The notes beneath the pieces are model-generated. The model saw only the letters and a list, made by a program, of their open reading frames with translations. It did no database searches and was not told where the DNA came from. Shown in pieces: positions 15,163-21,893 of a DNA stretch of 21,893 bases (positions are counted from its first letter, which is position 1; the number at the start of each line of letters is the position of its first letter). The position numbers were made by a program, and so were the translations under genes. The stretch is from an uncultured Helicobacteraceae bacterium (GTDB lineage: Bacteria; Campylobacterota; Campylobacteria; Campylobacterales; UBA6016). Location: the NCBI GenBank assembly GCA_937973585.1, contig CALJKN010000023.1, forward strand, positions 1-21,893, in the 5' to 3' direction.

Positions 15163-16692
15163 ATGGTGAGCACTAAAATACATGCTGACGAAATCAGCTC
15201 GATAATCCGAGAGAGAATCGAAAGTTTCGAGCTAAAAGTCGATGTTAACGAAACCGGTAAAGTAATAAGTATCGGTGACGGTATCGCAAAGGTTTACGGC
15301 CTTAAAAACGTAATGGCCGGAGAAATGGTAGAATTCGAAAACGGCGAAAAAGGTCTTGCACAAAACCTTGAAGAATCAACGGTAGGTGTTGTTGTTCTAG
15401 GTAAAGGCAAAGGAATCGTTGAAAACACTACAGTAAAAAGACTAGGCAAACTGCTAAAAGTTCCGGTAGGTGAAGCGCTAGTAGGTAGAGTTGTAAACGC
15501 ACTTGGTGAACCTATCGACGGAAAAGGACCGATTGCGGCTACCGAGACAAGATTTGTTGAAGAAAAAGCCCTCGGTATTATGGCTAGAAAATCTGTACAC
15601 GAACCACTTCAAACAGGTATCAAAGCAATCGATGCACTTGTGCCGATCGGTAGAGGACAAAGAGAGCTTATTATCGGTGACAGACAAACAGGTAAAACAA
15701 CAGTTGCGCTAGATGCTATCATCAACCAAAAAGGTCAAGGTGTATATTGTATATATGTAGCTATCGGTCAAAAACAATCAAGTGTTGCACAAGTTGTTAA
15801 AACTCTTGAAGAACACGGCGCTATGGAGTATACGACCATCGTTGCAGCTACTGCATCTGAGAGTTCAGCACTTCAGTTCCTTGCTCCGTACTGCGGTGTA
15901 ACAATCGGGGAATACTTTAGAGACAATGCAAAACATGCCCTAATCGTATATGATGACTTGTCAAAACATGCAGTAGCATACAGAGAGATGTCGCTACTAC
16001 TTAGAAGACCTCCGGGCAGGGAAGCTTATCCTGGTGACGTATTCTATATCCACTCAAGACTTCTTGAAAGAGCCGCAAAAGTAAATGACCAACTCGGCGC
16101 AGGAAGCCTTACGGCTCTTCCTATTATCGAAACTCAAGCTGGAGACGTATCAGCGTACATCCCGACGAACGTTATTTCGATAACAGACGGTCAGATATTC
16201 CTTGAAACAGATCTATTCAATGCAGGCGTCAGACCGGCTATCAACGTGGGTATCTCGGTTTCTAGGGTTGGTGGTGCCGCTCAAATAAAAGCAACAAAAC
16301 AGGTTGCGGGTACGCTAAGACTTGACCTTGCACAGTTTAGAGAGCTTCAAGCGTTTGCTCAATTTGCTTCCGACCTTGACGAAGTAAGTAGAAAACAACT
16401 TGAAAGAGGTCTTAGAATGGTTGAAGTTCTAAAACAAGGACCTTATGCTCCTATAGCAATTGAAAAACAAGTGTGCATGATATTTGCAGGTAACGGCGGA
16501 TATCTTGATGCTATGAACCCAAAAGAGGTAACTACCTACGAAGGCGAGCTTTACGAGTTTATCGATTCTAAATATCCACAAATTTTTGAAGATATTAGAG
16601 CGAAAAAACAAATCGATAAAGAGAACGAAGAGGTTCTTAGAAAAGCGCTTGATGAGTTTAAGGTAATTTTTTCGTCAACAGCTAAAAAATAA
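15163..16692 (+). CDS. atpA: ATP synthase F1 subunit alpha
   Basis: Non-catalytic nucleotide-binding subunit; 509 aa from the ATG at 15163. The P-loop GDRQTGKT is at about 172-179, and SRVGGAAQIKATK, carrying the arginine finger, follows in the expected place. The GTG three bases downstream (15166) is an equally good start: the ribosome-binding sequence AAAGGGG (15154-15160) is seven bases from it when measured from AGG, and MSTKIHADEISSII matches family N termini. The in-frame TTG at 15151 is unlikely because it lies within the ribosome-binding region. Confidence 0.96.
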   Translation: MVSTKIHADEISSIIRERIESFELKVDVNETGKVISIGDGIAKVYGLKNVMAGEMVEFENGEKGLAQNLEESTVGVVVLGKGKGIVENTTVKRLGKLLKVPVGEALVGRVVNALGEPIDGKGPIAATETRFVEEKALGIMARKSVHEPLQTGIKAIDALVPIGRGQRELIIGDRQTGKTTVALDAIINQKGQGVYCIYVAIGQKQSSVAQVVKTLEEHGAMEYTTIVAATASESSALQFLAPYCGVTIGEYFRDNAKHALIVYDDLSKHAVAYREMSLLLRRPPGREAYPGDVFYIHSRLLERAAKVNDQLGAGSLTALPIIETQAGDVSAYIPTNVISITDGQIFLETDLFNAGVRPAINVGISVSRVGGAAQIKATKQVAGTLRLDLAQFRELQAFAQFASDLDEVSRKQLERGLRMVEVLKQGPYAPIAIEKQVCMIFAGNGGYLDAMNPKEVTTYEGELYEFIDSKYPQIFEDIRAKKQIDKENEEVLRKALDEFKVIFSSTAKK

Positions 16693-16708
16693 GTAAAGAG
16701 ACAAAAAA

Positions 16709-17599
16709 ATGGCTAACCTAAAAAATATTCAGCGCAAAATAAAGAGCGTTCAGAACACGGGCAAGATCACAAGAGCGATGAAGCTTGTCTCTACCGCCAA
16801 ACTTAAAAGGGCGGAAGAACTTGCAAAGTCATCTAGGGAGTATGCGGCCAAATTAAACAACGTTCTCTCGAATATTGCCTGCAACGTAAACAAATTCGAT
16901 ATATCCGGATTTGGCTACGATGCTAGGCTTTTTACTAAAAGCGAGAATGTAAAAGTTGTCGATATAATCTTTATTACATCCGATAAAGGTCTATGCGGCG
17001 GGTTTAATTCGCAAACTATAAAAGCCGCTAAAAACCTCTATTTTTCTCTAAAAGCTGAAGGTAAAACCGTCAGAATGCGAGGGATAGGGAGAAAAGGTGT
17101 AGATAACCTAAAATTCAACCAAATTGACTTGGCTGATGTAAATATAGGCGTATCCGGAGCACCTTCTTACGAAAAAGCGCAAAAAATAATCGCTAAGGCT
17201 TTCTCCGATTTTATAGACGGAAAAACCGATAGAGTTGTGATTATCTATAACGGCTTTAAAAGCATGATATCTCAAGAGGTAAGAGAAATTGAACTTCTTC
17301 CTATTGATTTTGAAAGCGTTGCCGGCACTAGTTGCACTTCTGCTATTTCGACTGAGCCTGACGACAGCAAAGTGATTTTGGACTCATTGATTCAAAAATA
17401 CATAGAGTTCAACCTATACTACTCACTAATTGACTCGCTGGCGGCAGAGCATGCATCAAGGGTTCAGGCCATGGATGCAGCAAATAGAAATGCAAAAGAG
17501 ATGGTTAGCAATCTAACCGTTCAATACAACAAAGCAAGACAAGAATCTATTACAACTGAACTAACGGAAATTATCAGCGGTATGGAATCGCTTAAATAA
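16709..17599 (+). CDS. atpG: ATP synthase F1 subunit gamma
   Basis: Rotary central-stalk subunit, 296 aa. The N-terminal helix (KIKSVQNTGKITRAMKLVST, about 10-29), the conserved SDKGLCGGFN (91-100) and the C-terminal helix containing AMDAANRNAKEM are all present and full length. An AAAGAGA sequence precedes the ATG. The 17-bp gap to atpD contains an AAGGAG ribosome-binding site. Confidence 0.96.
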   Translation: MANLKNIQRKIKSVQNTGKITRAMKLVSTAKLKRAEELAKSSREYAAKLNNVLSNIACNVNKFDISGFGYDARLFTKSENVKVVDIIFITSDKGLCGGFNSQTIKAAKNLYFSLKAEGKTVRMRGIGRKGVDNLKFNQIDLADVNIGVSGAPSYEKAQKIIAKAFSDFIDGKTDRVVIIYNGFKSMISQEVREIELLPIDFESVAGTSCTSAISTEPDDSKVILDSLIQKYIEFNLYYSLIDSLAAEHASRVQAMDAANRNAKEMVSNLTVQYNKARQESITTELTEIISGMESLK

Positions 17600-17616
17600 T
17601 AAAGGAGATAAAAGAG

Positions 17617-19020
17617 ATGGAAGGAATAGTAAGCCAGGTAATCGGCCCGGTTGTCGACGTCGATTTCGAAGGGCAATTACCAAACATCAACGACGCTATT
17701 GAAATATGCTATACCGTCGAAGGTAAAGATGTAAATCTAATCTGCGAAGTTGCCCAACACGTTGGCGATAGCAGGGTTAGAGCAATCGCCATGGATATGA
17801 CCGAAGGCCTTGCAAGAGGTACAAAAGCTATAGCTCTAGGTGCGCCTATCAAAGTTCCTGTAGGTACCGAAGTACTTGGTAGAATCTTTGATGTAACCGG
17901 CAAAGTCATCGATGAAGGTGAGCCTGTACAAGCAAAAGAGTACTGGTCAATCCATAGAGATCCGCCAAAATTCGAAGAACAAAGCACAAAAAGTGAAATG
18001 TTTGAGACTGGTATCAAAGTTGTTGACCTTTTGGCTCCGTATGCGAAAGGCGGTAAAGTTGGTCTATTCGGTGGTGCGGGCGTTGGTAAAACGGTCATCA
18101 TCATGGAACTTATCCACAACGTTGCTTACAAACACAGCGGCTACTCAGTATTTGCGGGTGTTGGTGAAAGAACAAGGGAAGGTAACGACCTTTATCACGA
18201 AATGAAAGAGTCAAACGTTCTTGATAAAGTTGCTCTATGCTACGGTCAAATGAACGAACCACCGGGTGCTAGAAACAGAATCGCTCTTACAGGTATTACA
18301 ATGGCTGAGTACTTCAGGGACACTATGGGTCTTGACGTTCTTATGTTTATCGACAACATATTCAGATTTGCACAATCAGGTTCTGAAATGTCGGCTCTTC
18401 TAGGAAGAATCCCTTCTGCTGTTGGTTACCAACCGACACTTGCAAGAGAGATGGGTGCACTTCAAGAGAGAATCACATCAACTAAAAAAGGTTCTATTAC
18501 ATCTGTTCAAGCTGTATATGTTCCTGCGGACGACCTTACTGACCCGGCTCCTGCAACAGTTTTTGCTCACCTTGACGCAACTACGGTTCTTAGCAGAAAA
18601 ATCGCTGAAAAAGGTATCTATCCTGCGGTTGACCCACTAGATTCAACATCTAGAATGCTTGACCCAAAAATTCTTGGTGAAGAGCATTACAAAATAGCAA
18701 GGGGCGTTCAAGCTATCCTTCAAAAATACAAAGACCTACAAGACATCATCGCAATTCTTGGTATGGACGAGCTTTCTGAAGATGATAAGCTTACAGTTGA
18801 AAGAGCTAGAAAAATCGAAAGATTCCTATCTCAACCGTTCTTCGTTGCGGAAGTATTTACGGGAAGCCCTGGTAAATATGTAAGCCTAGAAGATACAATC
18901 AAAGGCTTTAAAGAGATACTAGAAGGTAAACACGACTCTGTACCTGAAATGGCGTTCTACATGGTTGGCGGTATCGACGAAGTACTTGAAAAAGCTGAAA
19001 AGCTAAAGGCAAAAAAATAA
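17617..19020 (+). CDS. atpD: ATP synthase F1 subunit beta
   Basis: Catalytic subunit, 467 aa. Walker A GGAGVGKT is at 152-159, the catalytic glutamate in GERTREGNDLY (E184), the Walker B region LMFIDNIFR at 242-250, and the epsilon-contacting DELSEED-type motif is DELSEDD at 384-390. AAGGAG lies upstream of the ATG. It uses a narrow codon set, as expected for a highly expressed gene. Confidence 0.98.
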   Translation: MEGIVSQVIGPVVDVDFEGQLPNINDAIEICYTVEGKDVNLICEVAQHVGDSRVRAIAMDMTEGLARGTKAIALGAPIKVPVGTEVLGRIFDVTGKVIDEGEPVQAKEYWSIHRDPPKFEEQSTKSEMFETGIKVVDLLAPYAKGGKVGLFGGAGVGKTVIIMELIHNVAYKHSGYSVFAGVGERTREGNDLYHEMKESNVLDKVALCYGQMNEPPGARNRIALTGITMAEYFRDTMGLDVLMFIDNIFRFAQSGSEMSALLGRIPSAVGYQPTLAREMGALQERITSTKKGSITSVQAVYVPADDLTDPAPATVFAHLDATTVLSRKIAEKGIYPAVDPLDSTSRMLDPKILGEEHYKIARGVQAILQKYKDLQDIIAILGMDELSEDDKLTVERARKIERFLSQPFFVAEVFTGSPGKYVSLEDTIKGFKEILEGKHDSVPEMAFYMVGGIDEVLEKAEKLKAKK

Positions 19021-19030
19021 AGGCTAGCTT

Positions 19031-19414
19031 ATGAACAGCTTTAAATTACAAATAATAACTCCGCAAGGGAAGGTTTTTGACGGCGACGCAACACTTGCCG
19101 TTTTCCCTGGCGAAAAGGGTGAATTCGGTGTTCTACCGGGTCACTCTACCCTCCTCTCACTTTTGGGGCCTGGGCTGATTGAGGTTACAAAACAAAGCGG
19201 CGATAAAGAGAGCGTTGCTATAAACTGGGGTTATGCTGAAATAGACGAGCAAAAAGCGGTTGTACTTGTTGACAGCGCTATTGCAGTTGAAGGCAAAACA
19301 ACGGGAGAGATCCAAAAAGCAATCGAAAAAGCGGAAAAACTGCTAAAAGACGCTACGGATTCCGATTTGGTTCTATCGGTTGCATCTCAAAAACTAAAGA
19401 ATATCTCCAGATAA
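19031..19414 (+). CDS. atpC: ATP synthase F1 subunit epsilon
   Basis: Central-stalk/inhibitory subunit of 127 aa. The N-terminal beta-sandwich carries GEFGVLPGH (30-38), and a C-terminal two-helix domain rich in Ala/Lys/Glu follows (about 88-127). AAAGG lies upstream of the ATG. The stop overlaps the exbB start by one base (TAATG), tying the Tol genes to the atp operon. atpB (a) and atpE (c) are absent from the cluster, as in other Campylobacterota. Confidence 0.95.
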   Translation: MNSFKLQIITPQGKVFDGDATLAVFPGEKGEFGVLPGHSTLLSLLGPGLIEVTKQSGDKESVAINWGYAEIDEQKAVVLVDSAIAVEGKTTGEIQKAIEKAEKLLKDATDSDLVLSVASQKLKNISR

Positions 19415-19971
19415 TGTCACAAATTATCCAATATTTCCAAAACGGTACATGGGCTACCGTTTTGGTTTTTATCGTCCTCTCTCTTTATCTGATAGCAACT
19501 TTATGGGTTTTTTTGTATAGATACTTTTATCTAAGCTCTTGGTCAAACAGAGAAAAAGAGTCTATAGAGAGATTAACAAGCGGCAGAAAATATATTAGTG
19601 AGTTTTCTATTTTATCACGGTGTCATAACCATGACGAAGAGATTAGTATCAATTCACTCAATGCCTGCCTAAAAGCGGCCGAAAAAGATGCGACAAGCGG
19701 TCTCACTCTCCTCTCAATCGTAGCATCCACATCACCGTTTGTAGGCCTTTTTGGAACGGTTGTCTCGATACTCGATTCGTTTGCAAAAATAGGTGTTGCC
19801 GGAGGTGCAAGCCTAAACGTTCTCGCCCCTGCTATCAGCGAAGCGCTTATCGCTACCGCTTGCGGTATATTCGTAGCCGTCCCTGCATACGCATTTCATC
19901 TTGCTCTAAAACGAAAATGTTATGTCATACTCAGCTACATACAAATGCAAATTGAGCTACTAAAATCATAA
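19414..19971 (+). CDS. tolQ: ExbB/TolQ-type proton-channel protein
   Basis: Inner-membrane MotA/TolQ/ExbB protein of 185 aa with three helices (about 13-35, 98-121, 142-163). STSPFVGLFGTVVSIL (105-120) and ISEALIATACGI (141-152) contain T115, E143 and T148, whose spacing matches T148, E176 and T181 of E. coli ExbB. It powers a TonB/TolA partner from the proton gradient. TolQ is favoured over ExbB only by its position before a TolA-like gene and tolB. The gene abuts the exbD/tolR ATG with no gap. Confidence 0.9.
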   Translation: MSQIIQYFQNGTWATVLVFIVLSLYLIATLWVFLYRYFYLSSWSNREKESIERLTSGRKYISEFSILSRCHNHDEEISINSLNACLKAAEKDATSGLTLLSIVASTSPFVGLFGTVVSILDSFAKIGVAGGASLNVLAPAISEALIATACGIFVAVPAYAFHLALKRKCYVILSYIQMQIELLKS

Positions 19972-20361
19972 ATGCTAGAGTTTGACGAGAATCCGGAACT
20001 AAACATAACGCCACTTGTGGATGTTATGTTGGTGCTATTAGCCATATTAATGCTATCAACGCCAGCCATTGTCTATCAAGAAAAAATCGAACTTCCAAAA
20101 GGGTCAAAAAGCTCCCAGATGACGAAAACCGAAAAAATATCCGTCAGAATTGACCTGCAAAAAAATATCTACGTAAACGAAAAAAAATACGACTCGATAA
20201 CTTTTGCCGATACTTTTCCAAACCATTACGCCTCGTTGGATAAAGAGAGTCAAATAACGATTAGAGCCGATAAAAACCTAAAATACGATGATGTGATGTT
20301 TGTTATGAAGGTGATTAAGACGGCCGGATTTCAAAAGATCTCTCTGGTTACGGATGGATAA
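19972..20361 (+). CDS. tolR: ExbD/TolR-type protein
   Basis: 129-aa partner of the ExbB/TolQ channel. It has a short cytoplasmic N terminus, one membrane helix (about 16-33) with the essential aspartate D17 in NITPLVDVMLVLL, and a periplasmic C-terminal domain (about 45-129). The helix aspartate corresponds to E. coli ExbD D25 / TolR D23. It starts immediately after the tolQ stop and overlaps the next gene by eight bases. Confidence 0.9.
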   Translation: MLEFDENPELNITPLVDVMLVLLAILMLSTPAIVYQEKIELPKGSKSSQMTKTEKISVRIDLQKNIYVNEKKYDSITFADTFPNHYASLDKESQITIRADKNLKYDDVMFVMKVIKTAGFQKISLVTDG

Positions 20362-21094
20362 AAACAGACTTTTTATTTTCGGAGCCGTCGGCTCTTTCGG
20401 TATCTATGCGGCTCTTGTTGCCTTTTTGGTTTTTTATCTAACCCACAAAGAGGTATTCAAAAAAATCTCCCTCCCATCCGAACAAAGTGCCGTTGAGGTT
20501 GAGCTAGACGAGCTCTCAAAGCCGCAAAGGGCAGAAAAACAGATAATGACATCTAAGCCGACACCTCCAGTGGAACAAAAATCAGAGCAAAAAAAACCTG
20601 AATCTACGCCGAGCAAAGAGATAAAAGAGGAGCCAAAAGAGATTTTTGATCCTAAAAAACTGATGAGCGACGTTGTAAAAAAAGAGCAAAAGCCGCCCCA
20701 AAAAGAGCAAAAACAACAGCCATCCCAGCCTCAAGTACAAGAGCCAAAACCAAAAAGCGCATCAGAGCTTTTCTCGTCGCTTAATATCAAAAAAAATTCC
20801 GACGTTACTTTTAGCTCAACCAGTAAAGGTGCTACGGATGAATACCTCACTACGGTCGCTAAAATCATCAAAAGAGGCTGGAGCCCGCTAAAAACCGACT
20901 CTGGGCTCACTGCCACCATAATGATGAGTATCGGTGCTGACGGTAGTTTTACATTTAGGCTAAAAAGGGGGGCTAATCCTGATTTCAACGATAGATTGGC
21001 AGAATACCTAAAAATATTACAACAAAAGGGGTTCCCACCCCCGACCGATGCAAAAAATATAAACGTAGAATTCAACTTTAAGGCCAAAGAGTGA
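20354..21094 (+). CDS. tolA: TolA/TonB-like energy-transducing protein
   Basis: 246 aa with an N-terminal membrane anchor (about 9-30), a Lys/Glu/Gln/Pro-rich periplasm-spanning linker (about 55-135) and a folded C-terminal domain (about 163-244) of TonB_C/TolA type (MSIGADGSFTFRLKRG near 191-206, QKGFPPP near 224-230). The linker is shorter than in E. coli TolA and lacks its long alanine-rich helix, so it looks intermediate between TonB and TolA. Its place between tolR and tolB argues for a TolA role in outer-membrane constriction and integrity. It overlaps tolR by eight bases, and its stop overlaps the tolB GTG (GTGA). Confidence 0.85.
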   Translation: MDKNRLFIFGAVGSFGIYAALVAFLVFYLTHKEVFKKISLPSEQSAVEVELDELSKPQRAEKQIMTSKPTPPVEQKSEQKKPESTPSKEIKEEPKEIFDPKKLMSDVVKKEQKPPQKEQKQQPSQPQVQEPKPKSASELFSSLNIKKNSDVTFSSTSKGATDEYLTTVAKIIKRGWSPLKTDSGLTATIMMSIGADGSFTFRLKRGANPDFNDRLAEYLKILQQKGFPPPTDAKNINVEFNFKAKE

Positions 21095-21630
21095 TCAAAA
21101 AACTGATTTTTAAACTTTTCCTAATCATATCGGCAACCACTTCACTTTTTGCCGAAACTGCTAGCATAGACATCGAAAAAAGTGCGCTAAACCTCGTAAA
21201 AATAGCGGTTGAAAGCTATGCGATGCCGGGTGTCACGGAGTTTGAAAAAACACAGATAGATGCTATGTTTTTAAACGATTTGAAGGTATCGGACAGATTA
21301 GAGGCGGTAGCAAACCCTTTTAAAAACGGATACGATACTCCTGTAACTGCTGCCGAGCTACAAAGTAAAGGGATAGAGCTACTAATCAAATACAAAATTT
21401 CAAAAACACCAAACGGCATAACTACCGAATACAAACTGATCGACCCGCAAAAAAATACCCCGTATATGCAACGATTTACCGTTTCAAATTTTACCGAGTA
21501 TCCGTTTTTGTCGCACAATATGACTGTCTCCATAAACTTTTTTAAATCATTCATAATTAGTTCCCTTGTATTTTTTCAATTAAAAACTGAAGGAACAATG
21601 TGGACGTCGGCTACTTGTTTGCTTGTTTGA
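21091..21630 (+). pseudogene. tolB: TolB, truncated after ~149 codons by unrelated sequence
   Basis: Periplasmic Tol-Pal protein. The frame starts with GTG at 21091, overlapping the tolA stop. Residues 1-21 form a signal peptide ending SLFA, followed by the TolB N-terminal domain. YPFLSHNMTVSIN (137-149) lines up with YPFVAHNMAIVVN as I recall it from H. pylori TolB, where the next residues should be close to DYLKAPS-WM and lead into the beta-propeller. Instead the frame reads FFKSFIISSLVFFQ and stops at 21628-21630 (179 aa in all). Neither other forward frame resumes TolB. The whole propeller (roughly 250 aa) is missing from this window, so the product would lack its Pal-binding part. Confidence 0.8.
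21560..21596. repeat. Imperfect inverted repeat near the tolB breakpoint
   Basis: GTTCC-c-TT (21560-21567) pairs with AA-GGAAC (21590-21596) with one bulged C. A three-base internal loop follows, and then TTTTT (21571-21575) pairs with AAAAA (21582-21586). It begins about 22 bases after the last TolB-like codon, where a subterminal element repeat or recombinase site would be expected. Confidence 0.5.
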
Positions 21631-21746
21631 GTAATCTTTGCATTTCATAGTTTCATTTTAACTGATATTGTTGTTTCTTGTGTGGGTAGATATTTTTGTT
21701 TGTTCTTTGATAATGCGCCCTTTTCCTTCACTCCTCAAAGATAGGA

Positions 21747-21789
21747 AAATAGAAAAACAAAAGTTTTTCATTTTTTTGTTTTTCTATTT
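21747..21789. repeat. 16-bp perfect inverted repeat in the T-rich tail
   Basis: AAATAGAAAAACAAAA (21747-21762) is the exact reverse complement of TTTTGTTTTTCTATTT (21774-21789), with an 11-base spacer. The stem is long but very AT-rich (two G-C pairs), so it is not a classical GC-rich terminator. It could be a bidirectional terminator or a protein-binding palindrome. Confidence 0.6.
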
Positions 21790-21893
21790 CTATATGTACT
21801 ATACTCGTTTTTATTGTTTTTGTTTCACGGCATATAGTTACCAATCAATACATTGTGATTCGTATTGTCCAATATTCTGATGCGATTTGTTGC

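Larger units (their letters stand above)
21538..21893. mobile_element. T-rich non-TolB tail, possible edge of an inserted element
   Basis: About 356 bp from the tolB breakpoint to the window end hold no supportable gene on either strand. Composition changes sharply: about 30% GC (105 of 353 from 21541), with strong T excess on the plus strand. It contains an imperfect inverted repeat (21560-21596), a tandem octamer CTTGTTTG (21614-21629) and a 16-bp perfect inverted repeat (21747-21789). The abrupt loss of coding homology inside a conserved gene suggests the left edge of an insertion whose genes lie beyond the window. A chimeric or repeat-limited assembly end is the alternative. No transposase, integrase or intron domain is visible. 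Confidence 0.4.

Noticed and set aside
21676..21690. GTGTGGG as the 5' end of a group II intron
   Set aside because: TolB homology ends about 140 bp earlier, so this is not at the insertion point, and no intron domain V or reverse transcriptase is visible.
21821..21836. TGTTTCACG, identical to the left half of the ParB parS consensus
   Set aside because: The right half (GCATATA) does not complete the palindrome; only about 12 of 16 positions match, and it lies in T-rich foreign-looking DNA. Probably chance.
21668..21880. 70-codon open frame in the tail beginning with TTG
   Set aside because: Phe/Tyr/Cys-rich translation of low-complexity T-rich DNA, no ribosome-binding site, no recognisable family, and it runs across both arms of the palindrome.
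1..21893. CRISPR arrays, tRNA or rRNA genes, riboswitches, recognisable transposase or phage genes
   Set aside because: Nothing with regularly spaced repeats, cloverleaf structure or matching protein motifs was found; nearly all sequence outside the rpmA-obgE gap and the right-hand tail is accounted for by housekeeping genes.

Overview
The window reads as chromosomal DNA from a member of the Campylobacterota (former Epsilonproteobacteria). The main evidence is gene order: obgE-proB-fmt-birA-parA-parB-atpF'-atpF-atpH-atpA-atpG-atpD-atpC-exbB-exbD-tolA-tolB is, from memory, the arrangement seen in Helicobacter, Campylobacter and Sulfurimonas/Sulfurovum-type genomes. The split b/b' ATP synthase stalk and the absence of atpB and atpE from the cluster point the same way. 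I cannot assign a genus. Most of the window is densely packed, with overlaps of the TAATG, ATGA and GTGA types.

Layout. Positions 1-5632 (minus strand) form a five-gene run read from right to left: ppk (polyphosphate kinase), a gamma-carbonic-anhydrase-like protein, a TRIC/UPF0126 membrane protein, nadK and recN, which runs off the left edge. The run starts at a clear TATAAT box inside a 145-bp divergent region. Positions 5778-7770 (plus) encode a KtrB/TrkH potassium channel subunit and its KtrA/TrkA gating subunit. Positions 7840-9613 carry rplU, rpmA and obgE; between rpmA and obgE lies a compact palindrome-rich block. Positions 9619-13578 carry proB, fmt, birA, parA and parB. Positions 13657-19414 carry seven of the nine ATP synthase genes. 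Positions 19414-21537 carry the Tol/Ton-type energising system (exbB/tolQ, exbD/tolR, a tolA/tonB-like gene and the first third of tolB).

The right end is abnormal. TolB-like sequence stops after about codon 149 (position ~21537). It is replaced by about 350 bp of T-rich DNA (about 30% GC by hand count, against roughly 43% in one line counted inside atpD). This tail has two inverted repeats and no convincing gene. I read it as the edge of an inserted element or an assembly junction; the sequence alone cannot separate the two.

How the genes relate. ATP synthase and the Tol system are respectively a producer/consumer and a consumer of proton motive force, and they are joined by a 1-base overlap (TAATG). 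KtrAB handles K+ and membrane potential. ppk and nadK share an operon, which makes the phosphoryl donor of this NAD kinase worth testing. No new defence or mobile system with recognisable genes is visible. The best leads are the tolB breakpoint and its tail, the palindromic block upstream of obgE with a small ORF running through it, a 10-codon leader ORF coupled to ktrB, and a substituted donor-site residue in NadK.
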